Counted from the stretch's first letter, positions 1 to 5,709 are shown. The stretch is DNA of 6,535 bases from Nitrososphaeraceae archaeon (GCA_025922735.1 JAICHI010000064.1:1-6535); one strand, 5' to 3'. Numbers and translations: made by a program. The notes: generated from the sequence alone by a model not told the origin.

Positions 1-450
1 CGAGTCCGTAAGCACGGAGCCATAATAATTCCTAGTAGAGGAAACAAAATCGGGATGGGCATCAAAGTACAAAAGTGATAGTTTTTTCCCAATTACATTA
101 GACACCGCCTGTATCGTTTCAGTAGTTAAAGAGTGATCTCCACCAATCATAATCGGCAGCTTGCCACGTGAAGTAATGTCAGTCACCATGTCGCGCAGCT
201 TCTGCTTGTTTGGTATGTTACCGGCATCAAATATCCACTTTTGATCAAAAGTTCCACGCATTGGACAAGTAGAGATCAGCTTCCCGCCACGTTCAAAAAA
301 TTCAGATTCATTTGAGGCTATTCTCAATACGTCAGGTGCCCTGCTTGTTCCCTTACGCTTGGCGTGCGAATTGGATTCATCAGGGACGCCTATTACAACG
401 ACATCTATGTCTTTCATGCTGTCAGCGTTTGAGCGGTGAAGCCTGACCAT
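1..450 (-). CDS. Ureohydrolase (arginase/agmatinase family), N-terminal part, cut by the window edge
   Basis: Seen: reading the minus strand from ATG at 450 gives 150 uninterrupted codons that run off the window at base 1. Two family signatures are present: GGDHS at residues 103-107 and DAHPD at 130-134. In ureohydrolases these supply His and Asp ligands of the binuclear Mn centre. The later family motifs would lie beyond the edge. Known: the family hydrolyses guanidino compounds such as arginine, agmatine, guanidinobutyrate or formiminoglutamate, releasing urea or formamide. The substrate cannot be decided from this half. The start is supported by a TATA-like box centred about 27 nt upstream, implying a leaderless mRNA, and by the absence of another in-frame ATG before an upstream stop. 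The gene is divergent from the crotonase gene. The family call is firm; the exact enzyme is open. Confidence 0.85.
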   Translation of the reverse strand, partial: MVRLHRSNADSMKDIDVVVIGVPDESNSHAKRKGTSRAPDVLRIASNESEFFERGGKLISTCPMRGTFDQKWIFDAGNIPNKQKLRDMVTDITSRGKLPIMIGGDHSLTTETIQAVSNVIGKKLSLLYFDAHPDFVSSTRNYYGSVLTDS

Positions 451-473
451 TATGGCAATAATCTCTAACCTGG

Positions 474-480
474 TTTTTAA
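474..480 (-). promoter_or_regulatory. TATA-like box for the ureohydrolase gene
   Basis: On the minus strand the bases read TTAAAAA, inside the near-symmetric GGTTAAAAACC (472-482). Its centre is about 27 nt before the A of the ATG at 450, the spacing expected for archaeal leaderless transcription. This is inferred from position and composition only. Confidence 0.45.
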
Positions 481-509
481 CCATAGCTTGCTAGTCAAGA
501 CCAATAAGA

Positions 510-516
510 TTTTATT
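510..516 (+). promoter_or_regulatory. TATA-like box for the crotonase gene
   Basis: The plus strand reads TTTTATT, preceded by a purine-rich AATAAGA that could act as BRE. The centre is about 32 nt before the ATG at 545, so transcription would start a few bases ahead of that codon. This argues against the ATG at 452 as the real start, because that codon lies upstream of the box. Confidence 0.4.
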
Positions 517-544
517 GAAAAGGAATGCTGCCTACTCTCACAAT

Positions 545-1405
545 ATGTCTACCATGAAGTACATTCAGCTTGAACCACAGGGTGACATTGCAATTCTAAG
601 GATAAATAGACCAGAGGCACTCAACGCCATGAATGTGGACGTTATATCAGAGCTTTCAAAGATGCTTGATATTCTTGCAGCTGACGACAGCATTAAAGCA
701 GTAGTTATTACTGGCGCTGGTGAGCGCTCATTCTGTGCAGGTGCAGACATTTCCTACATGGTCAACATCGATCCGATGCAGGCAGAAAGGTACGCCACTT
801 CCGCTCAAGACGTAATAAACAGAATAGACCGGCTGGAAAAACCAGTAATTGCTGCAGTAAACGGCTTTGCACTTGGCGGCGGCTGCGAGCTTGCAATGGC
901 CTGCGATATCAGGATCGCTTCAAGCAATGCCAAGATGGGGCAGCCCGAAGTGACAATAGGCATACCTCCAGGATGGGGTGGAACACAACGCCTGACGCGG
1001 CTTGTAGGTCCGGCGAAGGCAAAGGAGCTAATATTCACGGGCAAAATGATAACGGCAGATGAGGCATATCCCATAGGGCTTGTTAACAAGGTAATCAGCC
1101 TAGGATCTGACGATAAACTTCCACCAGAAGCACCCAAAGGTGACGCGGTAAAGGAAAAGGAAAGGGCGAGTGAAATAGCCAAGATACTAAATAAAAAGCT
1201 GATGGACGAGTGCATCGCACTTGCAAAGGAGATAGCGAAGAACAGTTTCGTCGCAGTCAAGGTTAGCAAGAAGCTGATAAACAGGGGAATGGATACGGAT
1301 CTAGAGACAGGACTTAGGCTTGAGATCTATGGTTGGGCGCTCTGCTTTGCTCACGAAGACAGACAGAAAATGATGTCCGCTTTCCTCAACAAGAGCAAAA
1401 AGTAG
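545..1405 (+). CDS. Enoyl-CoA hydratase family protein, probable 3-hydroxypropionyl-CoA dehydratase / crotonyl-CoA hydratase
   Basis: Seen: 286 residues from ATG 545 with the full crotonase pattern. This comprises an INRPEALNAMN start, the oxyanion-hole segment FCAGADI (residues 63-69), GGGCELAMACDIR with Glu115, and GQPEVTIGIPPGWGGTQRL with Glu135. The two Glu match the acid/base pair of enoyl-CoA hydratases. The C-terminus ends in NKSKK. Known: in Thaumarchaeota a close relative (Nmar_1308 of Nitrosopumilus maritimus) dehydrates 3-hydroxypropionyl-CoA and hydrates crotonyl-CoA in the 3-hydroxypropionate/4-hydroxybutyrate cycle. The motif context here resembles it strongly, so the same cytosolic role is inferred. 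An in-frame ATG at 452 would add 31 residues, but these precede the conserved domain and lie across the promoter, so 545 was chosen; ATG 554 is also possible. Oddity: about 30 extra charged residues lie at roughly 186-218, before the C-terminal helices. The gene converges on homoserine kinase with a 6-nt gap. Confidence 0.88.
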   Translation: MSTMKYIQLEPQGDIAILRINRPEALNAMNVDVISELSKMLDILAADDSIKAVVITGAGERSFCAGADISYMVNIDPMQAERYATSAQDVINRIDRLEKPVIAAVNGFALGGGCELAMACDIRIASSNAKMGQPEVTIGIPPGWGGTQRLTRLVGPAKAKELIFTGKMITADEAYPIGLVNKVISLGSDDKLPPEAPKGDAVKEKERASEIAKILNKKLMDECIALAKEIAKNSFVAVKVSKKLINRGMDTDLETGLRLEIYGWALCFAHEDRQKMMSAFLNKSKK

Positions 1406-1411
1406 AATCTA

Positions 1412-2356
1412 CTATGCCAAAAGTCGGGCACCCTTGCTAGCCCTGCAAACAAACGTCCTGCTCTCTATGCCTGTCTCTTTGAACCCTTTGACCATGGCGG
1501 CAGCAACCGTCTTTGCATTTTTGCTTGTTTTCAGAAATGCTATCATGGAAGGCCCAGCACCGCTTATTGTGACTGCAAGCGCGCCTGCAGAAATAGCGTT
1601 CTGCTTGACGCTATCGTAGCCGGGTATCAAATGCTTTCTTGCTGGCTCGATGATGGCATCGTCTATTCCTTTTGTTATTGTTTCCACATCCTTTAGCGCA
1701 AAGCCTGCAACTATTGTGGCTGCGCCCGAAATATTGTGAACAACGTCTTTTAGCGGCACCACTTTTGGAAGAACACTCCTTGCCACCTCTGTCTTTTTCT
1801 TTGGCACTTCTAGCCACGGAACTGCAATAACAAGGACGAGATCCTTAGGTGGCTCTAGCCTTGTGAACTGCAGCCTGTCGCTGGCAATACGGCATACCAC
1901 AAAGCCCCCCAGCAAAGAAGCAGAGACGTTATCATAGTGCTTTGTGCCAGCGCTTGCGACCTCGCCTTCTGCGGCATATTCTACAAGCCTGTTCTTGTCA
2001 ATCTTTAAGTCATAAAGTGTGTTAAATGCCATGGCAGCGGCTGCTGCTGAAGCAGCACTACTGCCAACACCATACCCAGTCGGCACACCTTTTGTAACCT
2101 CGATCTCTATGTTATAACTGATCCCAAAATCCTGCATCATCTTTTTTGCTACAAGGCCGGCAGAGTTTGATTCTGGCGTTGATGGAATCGCTTGATCGCT
2201 ATTCTTAATAGATATTCTTCCTTCGCCGTCAGACGACACTCTGCTTACCTTGACTTTGTCTTCAAATGCATCAAGTGCAAGACCAAACACATCGTATCCT
2301 GGCCCTAGGTTTGCAGTTGAGCATGGGGCGGCCGCGCTACACGATTTCATAGTCAC
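1412..2356 (-). CDS. thrB: Homoserine kinase
   Basis: Seen: 314 residues with the three GHMP-kinase motifs. These are PCSTANLGPGYDVFGLALD at 11-29, the glycine/serine-rich phosphate loop GVPTGYGVGSSAAS at 90-103, and the C-terminal AVTISGAGPSMIAF at 261-274. HYDNVSASLLGG (140-151) matches the H-x-D-N segment characteristic of homoserine kinases. Known: the enzyme phosphorylates L-homoserine with ATP to O-phosphohomoserine, the substrate of threonine synthase, in the cytosol. Length is normal for the family (about 300). Start: GTG at 2356 directly follows the stop codon of the GTPase gene and has GGAGG 8 nt upstream. ATG at 2350 (312 residues) is the alternative, but its distance to that site is 14 nt. 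It is likely cotranscribed and translationally coupled with the GTPase gene. Confidence 0.93.
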   Translation of the reverse strand: MTMKSCSAAAPCSTANLGPGYDVFGLALDAFEDKVKVSRVSSDGEGRISIKNSDQAIPSTPESNSAGLVAKKMMQDFGISYNIEIEVTKGVPTGYGVGSSAASAAAAAMAFNTLYDLKIDKNRLVEYAAEGEVASAGTKHYDNVSASLLGGFVVCRIASDRLQFTRLEPPKDLVLVIAVPWLEVPKKKTEVARSVLPKVVPLKDVVHNISGAATIVAGFALKDVETITKGIDDAIIEPARKHLIPGYDSVKQNAISAGALAVTISGAGPSMIAFLKTSKNAKTVAAAMVKGFKETGIESRTFVCRASKGARLLA

Positions 2357-3115
2357 CTAACTGTCCTCCCCTTGATTTAGGGTTCGAGCAAGGGCGGCAG
2401 CTAGGTTGACCATGCCACTCATCGTGATGCTGGAAACAGCTATGAAGCTCTGGGCGAAGCCACCTTTGCTTATGCTACGCGCTAGATCTTTAGTCAAGAG
2501 AGAATACTCGGCATCTTTTTCGCTGTTGAGAATATGTTCAAGTGCCATACTTGAGCTCGCCCACTCCATGATATTTTTTAACTTGTCTATTACAAGATCG
2601 CTCTTTGTAAGCACATTTATCTGAGCCATTTTCAACCGCAGTTTGACAGATAACGCAAGGAGCGATATAGATACAAAGTTGATCGGGGACGACACTAACA
2701 TCCCATCTAAGGCAAATATCGTAGCCTTGTCGTCCGCATGGAGGTTCATAGCAAAATATGGACCACTTGCTCGGAACGCGAAGAGCTCTATCTGGCCAGG
2801 AGTGTCCACTATCAGGTAGTCCGGGTTCAGCTCATCCACCTCCTTCTGGATCTCGTCCAACTTTGTTGCAATCATGTCACTTGCCATTATAAGTGAGCCG
2901 TTGGGGCCAAGCCCGTAGCTCTCCATCAAAGTGGTAATGTCAACGTAATTGCGGACATCTACATCTGGCTCATAAGGCAGGTTCACTGCGCCAGGGTCAA
3001 GGTTAAGCGTAACGGGGTAAGCGCTATTATCCCTGTACCACTGGAGTAATCTAGAGGTAAGGAGCGATTTCCCAGATCCCGCAGTACCTGTTATGAATAT
3101 CGCCTTCATTGCCAT
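2357..3115 (-). CDS. GPN-loop GTPase (XAB1/Npa3 family, archaeal Pab0955-like)
   Basis: Seen: 252 residues with a complete set of G motifs. These are P-loop GTAGSGKS at 10-17, NLDPGAVNLPY at 38-48, the diagnostic Gly-Pro-Asn at 70-72, DTPGQIE at 104-110 (G3), TKSD at 170-173 (G4) and AVSS at 226-229 (G5-like). Known: GPN GTPases are dimeric. The eukaryotic members GPN1-3 take part in RNA polymerase II assembly and import, and archaeal members are structurally characterised but their physiological role is unsettled. Start: ATG 3115 lies a few bases after the transcription start predicted from the TATA box at 3146-3153. ATG 3109 (MKAIF) would also fit the family. It is the first gene of a two-gene unit with homoserine kinase, 0 nt apart. 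The family call is secure; the function in the cell is not. Confidence 0.93.
   Translation of the reverse strand: MAMKAIFITGTAGSGKSLLTSRLLQWYRDNSAYPVTLNLDPGAVNLPYEPDVDVRNYVDITTLMESYGLGPNGSLIMASDMIATKLDEIQKEVDELNPDYLIVDTPGQIELFAFRASGPYFAMNLHADDKATIFALDGMLVSSPINFVSISLLALSVKLRLKMAQINVLTKSDLVIDKLKNIMEWASSSMALEHILNSEKDAEYSLLTKDLARSISKGGFAQSFIAVSSITMSGMVNLAAALARTLNQGEDS
2365..2369 (-). promoter_or_regulatory. Shine-Dalgarno site for homoserine kinase
   Basis: The minus strand reads GGAGG inside GGGGAGGA, within the last codons of the GTPase gene (QGEDS-stop). It is 8 nt from GTG 2356 and 14 nt from ATG 2350, which favours the GTG start. An internal SD at a gene junction, where first genes here look leaderless, is the usual archaeal operon arrangement. 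Confidence 0.6.
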
Positions 3116-3145
3116 CAGGGAAACATGGTACTGGCGTATATCTAC

Positions 3146-3153
3146 TTTTTATA
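3146..3153 (-). promoter_or_regulatory. TATA box for the GTPase-thrB unit
   Basis: The minus strand reads TATAAAAA, a near-consensus archaeal box. Its centre is about 34 nt from ATG 3115, predicting a leader of about 8 nt or less. No Shine-Dalgarno site precedes the ATG, consistent with near-leaderless translation. Confidence 0.6.
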
Positions 3154-3199
3154 CAGTGAGAGCGAGTATGTAATATAGCATCTGGCAGCAGCAGGCATC

Positions 3200-3207
3200 T
3201 ATAGTAC
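3200..3207 (+). promoter_or_regulatory. Possible TATA box for the 39-codon gene
   Basis: The plus strand reads TATAGTAC. Its first base is 26 nt before ATG 3226 and 29 nt before ATG 3229, fitting leaderless expression, best of the second ATG. The same nine bases TATAGTACT recur at 3699-3707 in front of the membrane-protein gene. Confidence 0.35.
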
Positions 3208-3225
3208 TTAGAGCGATAATACATC

Positions 3226-3345
3226 ATGATGTCGCAGTCACCGTTAATTGAAGATATGCTGGAAGGTCAGCAGCGACATCAACAAATGAGCATAGCTGAA
3301 AAATTTAAACAGACAACTACAATACCAGCACCACTGCTGGAATAA
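3226..3345 (+). CDS. Candidate small protein, 39 codons
   Basis: Seen: an open frame from ATG 3226 (a second ATG follows directly) to TAA 3343-3345. It begins MMSQSPLIEDMLEGQQ and ends TTTIPAPLLE. The product is hydrophilic, rich in Gln, Met and Glu, has no signal peptide or membrane segment, and its middle could form an amphipathic helix. Its support as a gene is a correctly placed TATA-like box 26-29 nt upstream and a small hairpin plus T-rich run just downstream, which together make a complete transcription unit divergent from the GTPase gene. I do not recognise the protein and assign no function. The frame is short enough to arise by chance, so the call rests on the flanking signals. Confidence 0.4.
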   Translation: MMSQSPLIEDMLEGQQRHQQMSIAEKFKQTTTIPAPLLE

Positions 3346-3366
3346 TAACAAAGATGATAGTGTAAG

Positions 3367-3432
3367 CAATTAGAATTGTTTTTGCTTGCCTAACTCTTTT
3401 TTCTTCTTATCTTACTTGTTCTTATCTCTCTG
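3367..3432 (+). terminator. Hairpin and T-rich terminator region after the 39-codon gene
   Basis: CAATT-AG-AATTG (3367-3378) is followed at once by TTTTT (3379-3383) and then by a pyrimidine-rich stretch of mixed T runs to about 3432. Archaeal RNA polymerase terminates mainly at such T tracts; the hairpin may be incidental. Confidence 0.45.
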
Positions 3433-3697
3433 TTAGTACAATACAAAAGCAGCACTTGCCATAGTATAACACATTAACAAGCTGGTTAATAGCTTCTGAA
3501 ATAGGAATAACAGCAACAACGATCATGGCTGCTGATGACTTCTTGCTGATGATTGACCGACTGACTGCTATTTTTGCTGTGTACAGGTATGTATGTAAAT
3601 CCTTCCATCATATCTAATCCTCTATCTACTTTATAGACATCCAAATCCGGTTTGTATTAAAATTGGTTCAAACGGATCGATGAATATACATTCCTTC
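3433..3697. other. Intergenic AT-rich stretch without a supported gene
   Basis: No convincing gene is visible. A 30-codon frame starting MAADDFLLMIDRL (3525-3617, plus) has no clear promoter or ribosome site and is not called. Two GCTGATGA copies occur about 15 nt apart near 3530-3552. No tRNA-like or box C/D structure with correct spacing could be made. Confidence 0.5.
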
Positions 3698-3705
3698 TTA
3701 TAGTA
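3698..3705 (+). promoter_or_regulatory. TATA-like box for the membrane-protein gene
   Basis: The plus strand reads TTATAGTA. The expected start of transcription is near 3728-3731, just at an ATG that is followed immediately by TAG, and a few bases before the TTG start at 3737. Confidence 0.4.
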
Positions 3706-3736
3706 CTGTGTTGTATCAAAGGCAGAGTTAATGTAG

Positions 3737-4822
3737 TTGAACTGGCGACTTGTTGCCATTCCTGCAAGCGTGGTACCGTTCATTATCCTGATCGTTACTG
3801 CTAATGTCTCCCCCCAGGATATTCTTGCTGTAGGATTTGTACCATTTTTAGCCGCAGCAGGTGCAGCGATCACCAAAATGTTGTTGCAGGCACTGCGATT
3901 CAAGTATTTCATCAGGCATTTTCTTGGTTACGACGTTGCGTCTACAGGCAAGACTGTAGCTGCTAGGCTGGCCGGTGAATTCGTTACCCAGACCACACCG
4001 TCTTATGTAGGCGGAGAATTAGTCAGGATAGCATGGCTTTCAAGATATGGCGTTCCGCCAGGCAAGGCCGCATGGGTAACGACCATGGAGATAATTGCGG
4101 ATGTATTTGTAGGGGCGGTGCTGGCATTTATAGCTGGCGCGCTGGCCATTTATCGGGGCGGAAGCGTGATTGGATTGGCCGTAATTCTGGTAACGATCCC
4201 AACCTTAGCCGTCTGGTTGGCACTTATCCTCTTTTCTGCCAAACGAACTCTTCGCCTCCCATCATTTTCTCAGAAAATAGTGGAAAAGTTCCTGTCAAAA
4301 AAAAAGGCCGAGAACCTGATCAATACATCTAACATAGCTATTGCAGACCTGTGCAATATGAGCCGGGAAATTTTCAACTCCAAAAAATCTATCGGCACAT
4401 TTGCAGTTGGAATAGCAATAACCGTTATTGCATTTGTCTTTCAGGGCATGTCATTCATGGTACTTGCCAATGCAGTCGAACCCCGGATCGGTTTATTTGA
4501 ATCATTAATGGCTACGTCAGCGTCAACGGCATTGGCAAACCTACCCATAACGATAGGTGGCTCGGGGCTTGCCGAACTTGGCATTTGGGCATACCTTGCG
4601 AATCTGAGTGGCATACCAAACCTTGAGGATGTGGTCACAGACTCGCAATTGAATGTTATAATTGCGTGGAGGATAGCTACTTATCACGTGCCACTCGTCA
4701 TTACATGGATCGCTCTCATGAAGATCACTGTACACAGGGTCTCGGTTCCAAACATCCGTCAGCCAGTTACAGGAACTGAAGATAAAAAGCCGGAGAATGA
4801 TGGTAGCAGCACTACACAATAG
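3737..4822 (+). CDS. Flippase-like multi-spanning membrane protein (LPG_synthase_TM / UPF0104 family)
   Basis: Seen: 361 residues, strongly hydrophobic, with about six to eight predicted membrane spans. Clear ones are near 5-22, 28-50, 119-139, 143-168, 219-244, 252-272 and 305-331. Family hallmarks are the GEFVTQTTPSYVGGELVR block (80-97) followed by the AxxxxTxExxxD pattern (112-122), and SASTALANLPITIGGSG with E280 (261-280). The C-terminal 25 residues are hydrophilic and charged. Known: the family includes the membrane domain of MprF and regions of archaeal glycosylation proteins such as AglD, and lipid or lipid-linked sugar translocation is suspected but mostly unproven. Start: an in-frame TAG lies at 3734-3736, so translation must begin at TTG 3737 or later (GTG 3770). 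TTG keeps the whole first span. It converges with the 155-aa gene and is not in an operon. The substrate is unknown. Confidence 0.82.
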   Translation: MNWRLVAIPASVVPFIILIVTANVSPQDILAVGFVPFLAAAGAAITKMLLQALRFKYFIRHFLGYDVASTGKTVAARLAGEFVTQTTPSYVGGELVRIAWLSRYGVPPGKAAWVTTMEIIADVFVGAVLAFIAGALAIYRGGSVIGLAVILVTIPTLAVWLALILFSAKRTLRLPSFSQKIVEKFLSKKKAENLINTSNIAIADLCNMSREIFNSKKSIGTFAVGIAITVIAFVFQGMSFMVLANAVEPRIGLFESLMATSASTALANLPITIGGSGLAELGIWAYLANLSGIPNLEDVVTDSQLNVIIAWRIATYHVPLVITWIALMKITVHRVSVPNIRQPVTGTEDKKPENDGSSTTQ

Positions 4823-4867
4823 GGTGAGCTAGCCCTAAAGAAAGAACACATGAGGTTTTCCTTGCAA

Positions 4868-4880
4868 GATAACAGTTATC
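4868..4880. repeat. 13-bp palindrome GATAACAGTTATC
   Basis: Perfect 6-bp arms around one base, in the gap between two convergent genes. It could be a weak transcript hairpin or a protein site. There is no promoter next to it, so a regulatory role is not supported. Confidence 0.3.
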
Positions 4881-4923
4881 ACAGACGCTTCCTATGGCAT
4901 TATAATGCAAGTTGCTTTGTATT

Positions 4924-4960
4924 TGCAAAACAAGGTTTGCATATTTTATTCATTCTTCTA
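4924..4960 (+). terminator. Possible terminator after the membrane-protein gene
   Basis: TGCAAA (4924-4929), a 6-nt loop and TTTGCA (4936-4941) form a short hairpin, followed by the T-rich TATTTTATTCATTCTTCT. It lies about 100 nt after the stop of the membrane-protein gene, in the 276-nt gap facing the convergent 155-aa gene. Confidence 0.4.
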
Positions 4961-5085
4961 TCAAAGGTATAGTAAGAAAAATTATCTCATTTACCAAACA
5001 AAATTGAAGTTGCTACAAGCCTGCAGTGGAACCAAGTGGGATCGATATGTATAGCGCCAGCGCCTGCAATGATAACCAAAGAAGA

Positions 5086-5103
5086 AAGGTATCCGATTTT
5101 ATG
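5086..5103 (+). repeat. Inverted partial copy of an internal segment of the 155-aa gene
   Basis: The 18 bases match the reverse complement of 5318-5335 at 17 of 18 positions. The original, inside the minus-strand gene, encodes KVSDFM. This copy on the plus strand encodes the same six residues, and the single difference is a synonymous serine codon (TCG versus TCC). Its last two bases (TG) are also the first two of the 55-bp palindrome. Upstream similarity fades (CAA-AGA-AGA versus CAA-TCA-ATG). Confidence 0.75.
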
Positions 5104-5566
5104 CGTCGTCATTATCCTCCTCTTCTCCGGGAGAAGAGGAGGATAATGACGACGCAGCAGGTAGGTCAGATTCGACATCCATTAGTTGCAGCTCCTGCAA
5201 CTCAAAACGATATATTGCCTTCATGTCAAGGCCAAACTTTGTCTTAAGGAGCTCGACTACTTTGGCACTCAAGCTTGCCATGAACACTTTGATCTTGTAC
5301 TCATATACAAAGCCCTTCATAAAATCCGATACCTTCATTGATTGGGGCACATCGAGGCCCTCAACGATTGTTCTGCCATCAGGCATCTGCTCGTAGACCT
5401 GGATATCTACCTTGTAATCACTTTCGTAAATGTCAAGGAAGTAGCCGGTCCTTGTTATTACTTCGGGCTGGCCAAACTGGGCAGATCTTATCTCGTCTTC
5501 TGCCCATTTAGGAAGTCCCTCTTCTTGAGAACTATTCTCGCTCTTTGTCACCTTTGTCCTTCCCAT
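5099..5566 (-). CDS. Unrecognised 155-aa protein with serine-rich and acidic C-terminal tail
   Basis: Not recognised. Seen: a polar N-terminus (1-20), then a mixed alpha/beta-looking core, with WAEDEIRSA at 21-29, an alternating segment YFLDIYESDYKVDIQVYEQM near 42-61 that suggests beta strands, KVSDFMKGFVYEYKIKVFM at 78-96, and helix-like SAKVVELLKTKFGLDMKAIYR at 100-120. The tail from 138 is ASSLSSSSP then GEEEDNDDA. No signal peptide or membrane span is evident, so it is likely cytosolic. The last 18 codons are exactly one 55-bp palindrome and an abutting inverted gene fragment overlaps the stop region, so the native C-terminus may have been altered. Start: ATG 5566 has a TATA-like box centred about 30 nt upstream, implying a leaderless mRNA. 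It is divergent from the ESCRT-III-like gene across 143 bp; shared control is possible but unproven. Confidence 0.75.
   Translation of the reverse strand: MGRTKVTKSENSSQEEGLPKWAEDEIRSAQFGQPEVITRTGYFLDIYESDYKVDIQVYEQMPDGRTIVEGLDVPQSMKVSDFMKGFVYEYKIKVFMASLSAKVVELLKTKFGLDMKAIYRFELQELQLMDVESDLPAASSLSSSSPGEEEDNDDA
5102..5156. repeat. Perfect 55-bp palindrome (27-bp arms, 1-base centre)
   Basis: Left arm 5102-5128 begins TGCGTCGTCATT. The centre is G 5129. Right arm 5130-5156 is its exact reverse complement and ends AATGACGACGCA. In RNA it would give a stem of about 26 bp with a 3-nt loop. It covers the last 18 codons of the 155-aa gene and stops one base before the TAA. It could serve as a 3' transcript hairpin, but no T run follows directly on the minus strand. 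Because of the symmetry, both strands read RRHYPPLL and EKRRIMTT in other frames; those are not genes. Confidence 0.97.
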
Positions 5567-5592
5567 AATGCTAGTGTAGCGTGTATCATTGC

Positions 5593-5600
5593 ATTTAATA
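5593..5600 (-). promoter_or_regulatory. TATA box for the 155-aa protein gene
   Basis: The minus strand reads TATTAAAT. Its centre is about 30 nt before ATG 5566, consistent with a leaderless or nearly leaderless transcript. No Shine-Dalgarno site precedes the ATG. Confidence 0.5.
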
Positions 5601-5677
5601 GCTTTTCCAACCTAGTTGCGTCGGCAGCTAAACATGTCTACAAAATATAACCAGATGGTTATTCAATTATGACGTTT

Positions 5678-5685
5678 CTATTTAA
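5678..5685 (+). promoter_or_regulatory. TATA-like box for the ESCRT-III-like gene
   Basis: The plus strand reads CTATTTAA, centred about 28 nt before ATG 5710, which supports that ATG as the 5' end of a leaderless mRNA rather than the later ATG at 5755. Confidence 0.5.
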
Positions 5686-5709
5686 CGCTATTATCGCCGG
5701 CTAGTTGCT

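Noticed and set aside
452..544. N-terminal extension of the crotonase from ATG 452
   Set aside because: The 31 extra residues precede the family domain, overlap the divergent promoter, and would start upstream of the best TATA-like box.
805..1269. 154-codon open frame antisense to the crotonase
   Set aside because: Low-complexity Ser/Ala/Ile composition, no recognisable domain, and it lies wholly within a clear gene on the other strand.
1434..1619. Hydrophobic 61-codon plus-strand frame within the homoserine kinase gene
   Set aside because: It is a complement of the Ala/Lys-rich C-terminal coding sequence of the kinase and has no independent signal.
2381..2389. GGTTCGAGC, similar to a tRNA T-arm
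   Set aside because: It lies inside the GTPase coding sequence, and no acceptor, D or anticodon stems can be built around it.
3525..3617. 30-codon frame (MAADDFLLMIDRL...) and a possible box C/D RNA with repeated CTGATGA and CTGA
   Set aside because: No promoter or ribosome site for the frame. The C-like boxes lack the purine at the first position and the spacing between boxes is too short for an archaeal guide RNA.
4987..5247. Two overlapping frames on opposite strands both reading RRHYPPLL and EKRRIMTT
   Set aside because: The likeness is forced by the palindrome, which reads the same on both strands. Neither frame has a promoter, and the 155-aa gene explains the region.
5342..5650. 102-codon plus-strand frame across the 155-aa gene and its promoter
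   Set aside because: It is antisense to a better supported gene and runs through the TATA box of that gene.
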